Source: Diphasiastrum complanatum
Lineage: Eukaryota; Streptophyta; Lycopodiopsida; Lycopodiales; Lycopodiaceae
NCBI GenBank assembly: GCA_029204225.1
Contig: CM055111.1
Span: 3,721,744 to 3,785,743, forward strand
Reading direction: 5' to 3'
Length of the DNA stretch: 64,000 nucleotides
Below, piece after piece: positions 22,003-33,272 of the stretch. The notes beneath the pieces were generated by a model. The model was not told the DNA's origin. It worked only from the letters and a program-made list of their open reading frames with translations, and made no database searches. The translations under genes and the position numbers were made by a program. The stretch's first letter is position 1; each line of letters begins with the position of its first letter.

Positions 22003-23560
22003 TCAACATAACTTGGTATTGAGTGCCTCTTGTAAATTCTTTGGCTCTTCATGAGAGACATAAAAAACATAATTAGTGGAATCAAGATCCACTTGTTTGC
22101 CTTTGTCAACATATGAGAGCCTCTTAGGTTCGGATCTATCTCTCATGGATCTTCTTGGTGAAAAAATCCGAGGAAAGTCTTCTTCAAATCTCGACCCCAT
22201 CACATCATGATTGTCTTCAAAATCAATAATTGATGATGCATCCATAGATTTCTTGATCTCGGCCTCTTCAAATGATGAGTATTGATCTTCATGAAAGACA
22301 ACATCTCTACTTTCAATAACTTGAGAAGTAGAGAGTATAAAGACTCTATAGGCCTTCTTGGTGGATGAGTATCCATCCATGATCCCTTTGCATGCACTAG
22401 GATCTTCCTTCTTCCTTGTTTCCAAGGGAATATGGACAAAGAATAAGCATCCAAAAACTCTAAGGTGATCAACCCTAGGCTTCTTCAAAAATAAGATTTC
22501 ATATGGTGACTTTCCTCCAAGAGCTATATGTGGGAGCCTATTGCAAAGATAATTTGCACAATTAATGGCTTCTCCCCAAAAGTCTTTGGGCAAAGATGCC
22601 TCAATTCTCATAGATTTTGCACATTCACATAGAGATCTATTCTTTCTCTCGGCCACTCCATTTTGAGATGGAGAGTAGGCACAAGAAAACTCTCTTTTAA
22701 TGCCTTCAAGCTCACAAAAGTCTTGAAATTTATTGGAGATATATTCACCACCTCCATCACTTCTAAGAGCTTTAATCTTGAATGAGAATTGCTTATCTAC
22801 ATAAGCTTTGAAAATAAGGAAATGATCAAACACCATAGATTTTGAAGCAAGAATATATATCCAAGTGAATCTTGTGTAATCATCAATGAAAGTAACAAAA
22901 CAAGTGGCTCCTCCCTTGCTTGTAGTTGATGAGAAATGCACATCCGAGTGGATTAACTCCAAAGGATGCTTGCTTTTGATAGAAGATCTTGTAAATGGCT
23001 TTTTGTGAGATTTAGCAATAGCACAAGCCTCACAAGGCTTGATCTTCTTGGAGAATGACTTTGACAAGCCAATAGCTTTGGATTCTTTGATCATAGAGAG
23101 CATGGATTTGTAGTTGGGATGTCCCAACCTCCTATACCATAATTCCTCCATAGAAAGCTTGTTCACAAGAGCAACATTACAAGCATTCACATACTCATTT
23201 GGATCTAGTTTATAGATGCCACCAAATCTAGATCCTAATGCAAGTATCTCATCATTCTTCTTGATAGTGCAAGTATCAACATTGAATTTTACATCAAGGC
23301 CATTATCAAGCAATTGGCCAACACTAATAAGATTCTTGGTAAGCTTAGGTACATAAAAAACTCTAGAGAGAGAAAGAACTTTAGAGGATGCAAGCTTCAA
23401 GGGAATGTTCCCTATGCCTTCAATAGGACATTCAAAATCATTTGCAGTGTATATTGATTTCTTCACTCCATCATAAGGTGCAATAGAAGAGAAAGAGTCC
23501 TTGGAGCTACACATATGTGAAGAGGCTCCACTATCAATATACCATAGGCCGTCCTTCTTG
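22003..23560 (-). pseudogene. Copia protease and integrase (minus strand), 3' truncated
   Basis: Continuation of the gag at 23572-24495. It has IDSGASSHM (protease), the FYVPKLTKNLISVGQLLDNG segment, WYRRLGHPNY and CEACAIAKSHKKPF (HHCC), and a full integrase core: LELIHSDVHFSS, KALRSDGGGEYISNKF and QNGVAERKNRSL supply Asp, Asp and Glu. Next come FWGEAINCANYLCNRLP, FGCLFFVHIP and the linker up to YVSHEEPKNLQEALNTKL, then the sequence ends abruptly at about 22010. Only one break is visible: an in-frame TGA at about 23576 just before the protease. RT and RNase H are absent. Confidence 0.92.
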
Positions 23561-23571
23561 AAAGGAGTAGA

Positions 23572-24495
23572 TCAGAAACTAGAGACCATAAGAGATCCCT
23601 CTCCATCACTTGCAATAGTGTCTTCCTTCTGATTGGTAATATTGGCTTGCTTGAGTTGATTCTTCTTTTTGAAGCAATTGGTGGCATAATGACCTTCCTT
23701 GCCACAATAAAAGCACTTGATCTTCTTCTTTTTCTTGAGCTTGGATGATGAAGCATTAGAGGAATCATCTTCCTCCTCATCTTTGTCTTTGGATTTGACT
23801 TTGTCCTTGCTTGAGGATTGTTGATGTTGGTTCTTGCTCCTCTCTTTGTGCTTATCCTTGGCAAAGAGAGCTTTGCCATCATTATGAGTGAGAGAAAGCT
23901 TGTCCATCCTCAAGAGCTTGTACTCTTGTCTTGATTCTTCTGAAATTAGCACACTTTGGAGAGCCTCCAAAATTGGTAGCTCCTCCTTAATGGCATAGGA
24001 TTGGACAAGGTTATCAGATTCACTTCTCAAGCCATTGAGAATGACTTGAACTAGCTCATTTTGATTGATGGAATCACCAATGCAAGCAAGCTCTCTATGA
24101 ATATCTTTTACTCTCAAAACATAACTAGATGCACTCTCATCACTCTTTTGGCTACTTTGAAAGATTTGATTCCTAAGAGTGAGAAGCCTAGAGATATTCT
24201 TAGCCTCATAGATAGTCTTGAGACAATCCCAAGCTTCTTTGGCTGTCGTACAAGTACCTATCTCCCTCAAAATCTCATTAGAGACATTCATCTTAATGTA
24301 GTGGAGAGCCATCCTAGCTCTCTTTTTGTATTTCTGAACCTCTTGAAGAACTTGTGGTTCTTCTTCAAGGCCAAGAACTATGTCCATCACGTCTTGAAGG
24401 ATCAAGATGGACTCCATCCTCATTTTCCAAATTGAATAATTTGAAGTGGTCAATCTTTCACTTGGTTCCAACAAGGATGAACCCATTGAAGACAT
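23572..24495 (-). CDS. Copia gag (minus strand), nearly intact
   Basis: UBN2-type gag, starting MSSMGSSLLEPSERL (the upstream extension to 24549 is probably not used). It contains WKMRMESILILQDVMDIVLG, KMNVSNEILREIGTCTTAKE and LLTLRNQIFQSSQKSDESAS. A Lys/Ser-rich stretch and an intact zinc knuckle, CFYCGKEGHYATNC (CX2CX4HX4C), follow. The frame ends at a TGA, after which the protease continues in the same frame, so it was a single gag-pol ORF. It would form the virus-like particle and bind element RNA in the cytoplasm. Confidence 0.9.
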   Translation of the reverse strand: MSSMGSSLLEPSERLTTSNYSIWKMRMESILILQDVMDIVLGLEEEPQVLQEVQKYKKRARMALHYIKMNVSNEILREIGTCTTAKEAWDCLKTIYEAKNISRLLTLRNQIFQSSQKSDESASSYVLRVKDIHRELACIGDSINQNELVQVILNGLRSESDNLVQSYAIKEELPILEALQSVLISEESRQEYKLLRMDKLSLTHNDGKALFAKDKHKERSKNQHQQSSSKDKVKSKDKDEEEDDSSNASSSKLKKKKKIKCFYCGKEGHYATNCFKKKNQLKQANITNQKEDTIASDGEGSLMVSSF

Positions 24496-24549
24496 TTGAA
24501 GTGAAGAAAACTCAAATGATGAACAATAAATGTTGTTACACACTTTCAA

Positions 24550-25238
24550 TAGGATCCAATAATTGAGTACTATCTCCTCCTATGAAAGATCTTACAACAA
24601 TTTGTGAATTGATTCTCACTAGCTACTCAAATCTCTCTAAAACAAGATCTATTTTACATCAAATGATGGAGTATAGGCAAAGTTAGGATCTAACACTCTT
24701 AGCACGTCTGAATACACTAAGAAACCAAATTTGACTCAAATACAATGATATTGCATGAAACAAAATGGCTAAGATCTCAAAACAGTGCCTAGATCACATA
24801 TAGATGAGATTGGCAAGCATACAACTGTGATTTTGAATCAACCAAGCAATCTCTTGACCAAACCAAATGTGTCCACCCAGGTCTAGGTGCCCTACCTAAC
24901 CCTCTTCAAAAGCTTATAACTTTTGATTGGCTCAACCAAATGGAATGAAACTGATTGCAACAGAAACTAGACAAAAATAACTTCAAAACAAGCTATCAAG
25001 CAAGATAAATGGATCAAACATGAGAGAGAACTTCCAAACTGAAATTGGATGTTTCTCACACGTGTTTGAGCACCTGATTCCGTACAGTACCAGGTCAGAC
25101 CCAATCAATGTCCTTTTGATCTCTTTTGATCCAAGATTGAACAAGATAGCTAGGAAAATGGGCCTTGACAATTTCTAGCTCAAGATTGATGAAAATTTTT
25201 CACTTAGATGGATCAAAATGCATGGTAACCTTAGGTAG
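24550..25238 (-). other. 5' leader of the minus-strand copia
   Basis: Between gag and the primer site. CACACGTGTT at 25057 is a G-box-like motif placed much like the one in the leader at 12894, and TCCGTACAG follows both. Confidence 0.65.
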
Positions 25239-25250
25239 GCTCTGATACCA
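25239..25250 (-). promoter_or_regulatory. Primer binding site, perfect initiator tRNA-Met type
   Basis: Minus strand TGGTATCAGAGC, immediately next to the LTR end. Confidence 0.9.
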
Positions 25251-25660
25251 TGTTGATTTTCACACGTGTGGACTATCCACTACATGTACTTGTGATCTCC
25301 TAAGGTGTGTAGATGCACCAAGATCAAGACTAGATTGAGATTCAAGATCAATCTTGAATCCTATGGCAAAAACACACTACTACATGCATTCAATCACTTC
25401 CAACTCTCACTCACACGTGTGGGAAGTATTCAAAAAATAATCTAAGTAAAAACAAGTTGCTCTCCTTGGGTAGAAAGAGAAAATGCATCAAGAGCTCTCG
25501 GGTAGAGAGAGAAAGCTAGAAATCCAAAAACTCACAAAATCCATGAAATCACCAAATCAATTGATTTCAAAATGAGGAGTACAATGATACTAGTAGGTCC
25601 ACGAGCTACCACTATGCTTAACTATGATTGGACCACATTTTGTCACCTCTTGATCCTATT
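25251..25660 (-). repeat. 5' LTR (partial) of the minus-strand copia
   Basis: Matches 61824-62225 almost throughout. Similarity stops at CTTGATCCTATT (about 25660), where another repeat begins, so roughly 250 bp of the U3 side are lost. CACACGTGTG at 25261 and 25412. Confidence 0.9.
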
Positions 25661-26290
25661 CTTAGTTTGACGAAAAGACACAAAGCAAAAATGTTTGTGA
25701 ACATTCTGACGAAAAGACACGAACGTGAAATGTTCGTGAAAGAAAAATGTTCGTGATACAACAGGAGAAAGTCAGACGACGTGAAAGTCAAATGACTCAA
25801 AGTGACACAAAAATCGAGGCGACATCTTTTGACCTTCACACTCCAAAGGATTATGAAGATCATGCAAGTACCATGAAGTACAAAAATCCTTATTTGATAT
25901 GATGATGTCAGCTGAAGAACATTAGGACGTGCCTAATCCACCTCTCTTGTAATCCATGATTAGTTATAGATTGTTTAATCTATCTAATCAGATATGCTAC
26001 TCTGAATGTATGCAATTACTAGATGTATAAAATACATACAATAGTAGATAGAAAATATACTGAATAGAAGTCCGCCTGTGAGCGAGACAATTTTGTAAGC
26101 AGGATCTACAGAGATCCAAGAAGTCCGCTAGTAAGCGAGACACTACTTCTGAGAGAACACTATTCTCTCTCACACAAGTGCGTTGTGTGGGTCTGTCATA
26201 CAACCCTCGAAATCAAGAGGATCAATAGATGATACTATAGCTATTATGCACATATCACTCTCAATTTTGTCTAATCTTGAATGAACTACT
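25661..26290 (+). repeat. LTR-like repeat, copy 1 (inverted copy at 29036-29720)
   Basis: Aligned with the reverse complement of 29036-29680: shared landmarks are TTTGACGAAAAGACAC, TGATGATGTCAGC, GATGTATAAAATACATAC (a TATA-like box near 26018), GTCCGC...GCGAGAC twice, and the end near TTGAATGAACTACT. The GCGAGAC/AGAGAACAC portion and its position upstream of a copia gag suggest an LTR of a tobacco Tnt1-like copia, but no primer site follows, so the LTR identity is inferred. Confidence 0.72.
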
Positions 26291-26660
26291 GTCTGCTATC
26301 GCATGTGTATCTCACACTGGTTCAGTTTTGTTGAATGTTGTATTAATCTATAACGTAAATCAGCAGTGCCTGTTTACTTTCTAGGGGATTGTAGGATTGA
26401 TATAATAGGCAATGACTAGCAATCATATCTGAAATACATCCAGATTATTTTCGTTCGTGATTAATTTGATTTCGCTTTAGCAATGTCAATATCAGACTCG
26501 TTCAACTTTCACTTCATTTCGCTTAGTTTCACTTCATTTTGTTTCATTTTGTTTCAGAGTTTGATTGATATTTACAATTTGCATTCCATCATCATTTTTT
26601 GCATTACTGCACACTCAAGATGTGAAATGGTGATTCACTACAGAATCGCGTTAACCAGTT
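26291..26660. other. Leader-like AT-rich stretch before a copia gag
   Basis: No clear primer binding site. TTTCACTTCATTTCG/TTTCATTTTGTTTCA words near 26505-26555 are low-complexity. The 5' part of gag is missing. Confidence 0.4.
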
Positions 26661-27624
26661 TAACAATCTCTTGCAATAGATGGCAAATGGCGGATCAACC
26701 ATCGACGATCAAGATGCAATTATGAAATTGCTATCAAGTTTGCCCTCTACATATAAAAACTAGGTGATGATCATATCGACACACTCAGATTTAGCTCTCA
26801 CTAGAGTTATCACTATGTTGTTGCAAGAATATAATCGAAGAAGTCAAGACACCTCTTCGACTTCATCATCTCACGCTCTATATGTCAATAAAGTTTCTAA
26901 GCGACAGAAGAAGAAAAGCTCTAAGCAGTCCACATCGAATTTGAAGCCGACACAGAGTCAAGAGCAATTATCAAATCCACAGTCAAAGAAGAAGAAGTTC
27001 TATAAGTATTGCAAATGAAGTAATCATGAGATTCAGGGTTGCAGAACTCTAAAAGAAAAGAATGCCAATAACCAACCAGATCAATAGGCGAATGTAGTCG
27101 TAGTATCATCTCAATCTCCTACAATCAACATGGACGAAGGAGCGTTTATGATCAAAGACCAAAAGACACAAGTTGATAATTTCTTGTTTCTAGATTCGGG
27201 AGCTACTCAATATATGACCAATCATCGTGAGCATTTTCACTCCTATATGCCTTGCAGTACAAAGAAATTAGTTCATGTTGGTGGCGATAGCACACATACT
27301 ATCAAAGGTGAAGGCACTATAATATTGAAGCTCCAACATGATCAAATCAAACCACTATCAAATGTTTTGTATGTACCTAAACTCTCTATGAATCTGTTAT
27401 CAGTAAGTAGAATTACTGATTTAGGTCATAGGGTTGAGTTTGAGTCTAATCAGTACCAAATTGTTGATAGGACAAGTAAGATCCTTGCACTCAGCAAGAG
27501 GCATGGATACTTATATAGACTGACTCATTGTTATTCCGATAGAAGTCAAGCCTTGAAGACCTCTGTTCTTGTCAATAAGGCATTACTTTGGCATTATAGA
27601 TTAGGACACTTGAATCATACATCT
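26661..27624 (+). pseudogene. Copia gag end, protease and integrase start (Tnt1-like), truncated
   Basis: Starts inside gag (IMKLLSSLPSTYKN, then a stop, then THSDLALTRVITMLLQEYNR), followed by a Lys-rich nucleocapsid in which the zinc knuckle is spoiled (FYKYCK followed by a stop). The protease is open: FLFLDSGATQYMTNHREHF, then LSNVLYVPKLSMNLLSVSRI. Then LLWHYRLGHLNH, where the sequence is interrupted at 27624 by an LTR beginning TGTTAG. Confidence 0.88.
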
Positions 27625-28374
27625 TGTTAGATTTGACAATTTTCACCTTGATTAAGTTATTTGATTGATATGTATGTGGATCCACACGTGTGATGACCTA
27701 TCCACATGTGTGAAAATGCATGTGCAAAGTTTAGATTTATTGTACATAGCTTTCATATGAGACAAATTCCAAATCTCCTATTTTCTAGGAGGTTAAAAGC
27801 ATGGTTTGGTGGTGGACTTTCTGTCATGTGCTGCATGTAATTAGCCCATGAGCTTACTAATGAATTGCCAAATATAGCTATGGAGATAAATTAGATTAGA
27901 ACTAGTCAATAGGAAAGTGGTTCGAACAACCTCGCTAGAATTGAGAATAGCGGAATTGTAATAATGGTTGTAAGGCCCAATTTAGCTAAATAGGGCCCCA
28001 AAATAATAGTAGATGCACAAATAACCACTACAAATAGCTGAGATCGTGCTAAATTTGGAGGCTATTGTTCATTTTGTAATTTTGAGTTTTAAGAGATCTT
28101 GGAGCTTCTCTTGGAGAGCTTTCTTGATAGAGAAAATGGTTCATGTGCTTAAAATCACATGAGAGCTATGATCATGCTCTAGAGTCTGGCCCTATCTTGT
28201 GAATGATCAATAATCATGAATAAAGATACCTTACTTTGTCTATTTTGGTGAAGTTTTGCTACTTTTAGCTATCTTCTTGATTTTTAACTAGTTTCTTGAT
28301 TTCTTGCATTTCCATTGTAATTTGATGTTTAATAAATGGATAAGATGTTTGAATGCTAAGTTTGGCACATGACA
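27625..28374 (+). repeat. 5' LTR of another copia-type element, inserted in the previous one
   Basis: Begins TGTTAGATTTGACAAT exactly where the copia pre-integrase frame stops and ends near CACATGACA, followed at once by a primer-site-like sequence. It holds one CACACGTGTG (27683). There is no second copy in the window, so the ends are inferred. Confidence 0.65.
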
Positions 28375-28378
28375 ATTT

Positions 28379-28390
28379 TTGTATCAAAGC
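28379..28390 (+). promoter_or_regulatory. Primer binding site, degenerate initiator tRNA-Met type
   Basis: TTGTATCAAAGC, two changes from TGGTATCAGAGC, a few bases after the LTR end. Confidence 0.65.
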
Positions 28391-29035
28391 ATTAGATCCT
28401 TTCTCCATCAAATTTGGTGGATTTCGTTAAATTTGATTGAGTTTCTTGTTTAAGCTTTCTTGATTTAAGATTTGATTCAGTTATTGACTATATAATTCTC
28501 ATTTTTTTTTGTGTAGTTTCTTGTTGTAGATCATTATATCTCCCTTTAGCTTTTTGGAGGTACTGAGATTTCCTAATTTGGAGCTATAATGACTAAGTTA
28601 TGGCCATTTTTGTGTTTTCTTTTCAATTTTAGCTAGTTGTAGTTTTTTGCAGTCTGTTTTTCCCATTTTTGGCTAAATTTTTGGCCAAACTTTCTGACTG
28701 TAATTCTTTAAGATTGTAGATCTCACTCTTAGCTTAAATCTGAGCCACTTTGCAGCCAATTTGGTTGAAAATTGAGGGAGATATGACAAATCTTGTGGAA
28801 GAGGTCAAATCCTAATTTGAGTAGAGAATTCGGGAGAGAAGCACTTCAATTCTTCATTCTTGAAGTTTTACTCCCTTGTAAGTTTTTTTCCATTTCTTCA
28901 TTTTGAGATTTTCACCAACTCATTTTAAAAAAAAATCAGCCCTGACCCTAAAGGCCTAACCTAACTTACCCTAACCCTAAAGCCCCAACCTAAATCTACT
29001 CTCTCTTCACACTAGTTCTCTCTCTCCATGCCATC
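28391..29035 (+). other. 5' leader of the element above, cut off before gag
   Basis: T-rich non-coding sequence with CCCTAA words near 28950-28985. It ends at the inverted LTR-like repeat (29036), so coding parts are missing. Confidence 0.5.
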
Positions 29036-29720
29036 ATTAGTAGTTCATTCAAGATCAGACAAAATTGAGAGTGATATGTGCATAATAGCTACAGTATCAT
29101 CTATAGATCCTCTTGATTTTGAGCGCTATATGACAAACCCACACATCGCATTTGCGTGAGAGAAAATAGTGTTCTCTCATGAGTAGCATCTCGCTTACTA
29201 GCGGACTTCTTGGATCTCTGTAGATCCTGCTTACAAAATTGTCTCGCTCATAGGCGAACTTCTATTCTGTATATGTTCTATCTGCTACTGTATGTATTTT
29301 ATACATCTAGTAATTGCATACATTCAGAGTAGCATATCTGATTATATAGATTAAACAATCTATAACTAATCATGGATTACAAGAGAGGTGAGTTAGGCAC
29401 GTCCTAACGTTCTTCCGCTGATGTCATCATATCAGATCATGGTTTTTTGTACTTCATGGTACTTGCATGATCTTCCTGATCCTTTGGAACGTGAAGGTCA
29501 AAAGGTGTCATGAAGATTTTTGTGTCGCTTCGAGTCGTTTGACTTTCACGTCGTCTAACTTTCTTCTGTTGTATCACGAACATTTTTCTTTCATGAACAT
29601 TTCGCATTCCTATCTTTTCGTCAGGATGTTTGCGAACATTTTTGCTTCGTGTCTTTTCGTCAAACTGAGAGCTGAAAGCTAGCAAAGCTTTGGTAATAGA
29701 AACGTTTTGTTTCTTCATAA
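29036..29720 (-). repeat. LTR-like repeat, copy 2 (inverted relative to 25661-26290)
   Basis: Reverse complement of copy 1 with many small differences, and extending about 40 bp further at its 5' side (29680-29720). It includes a minus-strand ORF (29718-29437) starting MKKQNVSITKALLAF, whose start resembles the minus-strand ORF near 59119. Confidence 0.75.
29437..29718 (-). CDS. 93-codon ORF within the LTR-like repeat
   Basis: Lys/Arg-rich reading frame, no recognised domain. Its first part (MKKQNVSITKALLAF) aligns with MKKHKVSTHKALLVY at 59119 on the minus strand, and both lie upstream of an LTR-type promoter. Copy 1 retains only a shifted, stopped version. It may be conserved merely as LTR sequence. 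Confidence 0.3.
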   Translation of the reverse strand: MKKQNVSITKALLAFSSQFDEKTRSKNVRKHPDEKIGMRNVHERKMFVIQQKKVRRRESQTTRSDTKIFMTPFDLHVPKDQEDHASTMKYKKP

Positions 29721-30185
29721 AGAATTTTCTTTAGAAGAGCAACTTGGAAGTCACGTCCTGTAGTGCAGGCATTCCAAAAGGAGCCGGGGACCACGACTTA
29801 GCTTATCGACTTTCAACAATTGTTGTCCGAGCCCACTGGACATACAAGTAGCCAACTTGCCAACAAAGATCAAACTTAACTAACTCGAAGGTCTGGCACC
29901 AATGTTGAGATCCAACCTAGCGCCATGCCAGATTGGGGGTCTTGAGCGACATGGGTAACTTCCCTCCAAGCAAGCTGCCTGACTTACATCAAACTCAACC
30001 AACTTGAAGCTTCGTTACAAACGAGTAATATTCATTCCAAGCAAGTCATCTAACTTACATCAAACTTAACCAACTCAAAGCTTCGTCACGAGTAGTGGAA
30101 GCCAACCTAGCACCATGCCAGATTGGACAACCATAAATAGGTAACTTCCACCCAAGCAAGCCATCCAACTCAGCCAACAGGTTAG
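29721..30185. repeat. Diverged tandem repeats
   Basis: Blocks CCAACCTAGCGCCATGCCAG, GGTAACTTCCCTCCAAGCAA and CATCAAACTCAACCAACTTG recur in the same order between about 29870 and 30185 (two fuller units and one partial). Function unknown. Confidence 0.65.
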
Positions 30186-31445
30186 AGTCCATTTTCCAAG
30201 AGTCAACCAATTCACATTCATGCAAGGAAAACTAAGGACCATAAGCCATGACAGATATGGCAACAACTAGTTTCTGGACCAAATGGTCCTGACGACATAC
30301 CGCTGGCATCTTGGGATACGACCCACAGCTATGTGCCAGATCAAACAGATTTGAAGCGGTTTATAACTGGCACTTTTATCAAACATTGAAACCTAGAAGG
30401 TAATCAGAGTTAGTTTGAGAAAAATCCCACTTTATTAAAAAATATGAGAAGGTTACATTTCAAGTGTGTGACCGACCCTAGTCTCTAGGGCACTGGCATG
30501 CAAAGAGGAGTGCCAGGTAGACATTCTAGCAAGAGGAGCTGAGACTTGGTTGGAGCTCACTTTGAGTCACAACCCGTATCCCCCTATAGTTATGGTGAGA
30601 TTTGCAACCCTCCCTCACATCAAGTGCTCAATCCAAGTTGATAAAGCACATGTTTCTCTCTCTAGAATTTTCTCTCTCTAGAATTTATTGATCTCCAGAC
30701 TTCCTTAAATCATGCCTAGATCGTGTGAGGTGATTGCACATTGATCCGAGCTCTCTGGACCTCGCTAGATCCGATCAAAGTTTTTAAGCCATAGGAATTT
30801 GGTGCCGGCTGGATTATGGTCTCAATGGCATCGGGAGCGGCGCTGGCGGCTACAAGATTTGATGTCCTCATCAGATGTTAGATTAGTACAAAGGTGTCTC
30901 CCAATTATATTTAACTACTATTATGCTACTTGGCATACTACTCAATTTATTGGCCACTTTCATTAATATTGTAGTTGGCACACCACAAGTAGGAGGCTCA
31001 ACTCTTTATATTGAAAAATACATAACTTGAAACTCACTTTGTCTGGGAAAAGCGTAGATTTCATATCACTTACGTAAAACTCGAAAACCTTTTTGACTAG
31101 TGATAGAGGCTTGCTGAAATATCCACCCTTGTCACTTTTGCCCTTGACTTTGGAGCTCCTTTGAGCTCCGGATTTGTCCTTTTCGGAGTTTGTGTATAGC
31201 TCCCTGAGCTCCAGATTTGATCGTTTCCACGCAGGTTTCAAGGCTCCCTAAGCCAAAGGATTTATCGTTTACTATCCGATTTGTGGTTCACTTGGTGTCT
31301 TCTTGCTTTGCACTTTGACTTCTCTCCTTGTCCCAACTTGATTCTTGCTTTCTTCCATTTGGCTCTTTAAGGTAGGCATTGATTTGAATACTCTGCAATG
31401 CACTTCTCACTTGGCTCAAAGTAGCTATCTTTGAACCAAACAAAT
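30186..31445. other. Unassigned stretch left of the complete copia element
   Basis: Contains a doubled TCTCTCTAGAATTT (30658, 30672) and short frames only. Its end (TAGCTATCTTTGAACCAAA) resembles TAGTTGTCTTTGAACCAGA at 38070, on the other side of the element, so the target was itself repetitive DNA. Confidence 0.45.
31441..31445. repeat. Target-site duplication, left copy
   Basis: CAAAT, identical to 37877-37881. Five bases is the usual size for copia integration. Confidence 0.92.
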
Positions 31446-32100
31446 TGTGAAAATTGTCAACATTTCCTAGCTAGTTTGAGACCTAAATTGGCTAAAATTG
31501 TAAATAGTTTTGGTTCTGGAGTTTTGCACGTGTGAACCAGGCCACAATGTTTTTATTTACTGTATTTTTTCAGTATGATGAAGTGTCAAACTTCATACCC
31601 TTCAAAATGAGACCATTTTGATGTATTTTGGTCATATAAGCCATTTTTAGCTATTTTTCCTATATAGGGAATATCTGGGGTCAAGTACCTTCTAGAGAGA
31701 GGAGAGAGAGTCATCTTCCTCATCCATAAATAGTAGGGAAGTCGTGGAGAACAGGTTGGAGAAACCTTTTGTATGCTTCATTGAGATCAATAGATCATTG
31801 TCATTGTTTCTTCCTCCATTGAGAGCATTGTTGTGTGTATTGTCTTCAAGCTATTGTGTATGATCTTAGGTGCTTTCCAAAAGTGATAGGCTGATGTATT
31901 ATGGACTGTATAATGCTATTTTGGGCCGCACTTGATGTTTATGGAAGTTTCCATTTGTGATAAATGCTTTTTGATCAAGTTCTTTGCATTCTAGGTAGCA
32001 TAGAATGTGTTGCCAATTCCTAGCTTATGTAGTTTGGAGTGCAAGCATTCAAGCCAATGATCTTGGAGTTTAGATCCACTTAGGATCTGTATTTTTCACA
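31446..32100 (+). repeat. 5' LTR of the complete copia element
   Basis: 655 bp with an 8-bp terminal inverted repeat. A TATA-like TATATAGG lies at 31661, and a G-box CACGTGTG at 31527 upstream of it, so U3 probably spans 31446 to about 31690. The transcript start would lie shortly after. Confidence 0.97.
31527..31668 (+). promoter_or_regulatory. Probable LTR promoter (G-box and TATA)
   Basis: CACGTGTG at 31527-31534 and TATATAGG at 31661-31668. The TATA assignment is inferred from sequence and position only. Confidence 0.5.
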
Positions 32101-32112
32101 AGGTATCAGAGC
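32101..32112 (+). promoter_or_regulatory. Primer binding site
   Basis: AGGTATCAGAGC directly after the LTR: initiator tRNA-Met type with the first base changed. Confidence 0.9.
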
Positions 32113-33272
32113 TGGTTGGCTTCTATTTACAGTAAGTATTCCATTTTTGGTGATATTTGGATGTTTGATCAAGTTCTAGCATGATTTTGCATTGCTTTGT
32201 TGATCAAATCTTACTAACCTTTGTTTTGTGAGTTGAACTTGTGGATCAAAAGCATATTTCAGGTCTATTGAAGATCAGAGGCTGAAAAGAAACTATTTTG
32301 GATCAGATCATAACACCTAATCATTTGTGATTGTGAGGCTTGTGCATATTCAATACTAACAATGTTCTTTTCAATCCTATTGTTGACAATCTCCATTCTT
32401 GGATGAACACTCTCCTTAAGTGGATGAAACTTCTCCTTAAGTGGATGACAAATGCTCTTTTGAGTGAGTTGTAATTCTCCTAAAGGCTGAGCAAAGCTCC
32501 CATTTGGATGAAAGATCCCCTTTTTTGGGTGAACATATTGTAAGCTCCATTGTGAAGAGCATATTGTAAAGATTGTCATCAATTTTGGCATAAATTTTGG
32601 TGTACTTTGTTGAGCATGTAAGTAACTCTCTTTATGTAATTTGATTGGAGCATTTGCTGGAAGGTGTTAACCATTATGCAAGTGTGTTTTCAGGTTCTTA
32701 ACAGGTTGAGGAACATTCTCATGTGAAGTGATCTTAGATCTACATCTAAACACCAAGATTTGACAAGATAGTGAAGCTAGTCTTGTGATTCACTAAGTGT
32801 GCTCATTCATTCACCTCTAAATCTTGTATTTATCACTTGCTGGAGTTTATAAACTTTTAGAAGTGTGGTTTACATGTGGTTTTACAGGTTGAATCAATAT
32901 CTTAGTGTGTTGATCATATGTTGATCAAGTTTGTTCATTACTAGGTAATCTTGGCATCCTAGTTTTGGGTATTTTCTAAGAATGCAAGTAACTCTTCACA
33001 CCATAACTTGATTTGGTCACTTGCTGGAAAGTTTGAGAGCTTAAGCAAGAGTGTGTTCAGGTTGGTTTGATTTTGTAATCCATTCTTAGTGTGTGCAAAG
33101 TGTTGCATGTGTTTCAATCTTCCTTTCTATGCTTGGAAACCATCTAGGTTCAAGATAGAAGTGTTTTAGGGTCCTAAATCTTCATAGATCTCTTTATCTA
33201 TCATTTGTTGAGAGAAAAGTGAGTGCTAAGTGCTTTAGGACAGAACCTAAAAGTTGAAGAAACATTAGAATC
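32113..33272 (+). other. Leader of the complete copia element
   Basis: About 1.16 kb of T-rich sequence without a long frame. AAGTGGATGA repeats near 32415-32450, and TTGCTGGAA-type words recur (32653, 32838, 33023), each followed by CAAGTGTGTTTTCAGG-like text, which suggests an ancient internal triplication of about 185 bp. Confidence 0.6.

Noticed and set aside
28940-28990. Telomere-like CCCTAA words
   Set aside because: Only a few imperfect units inside a retrotransposon leader; no array.
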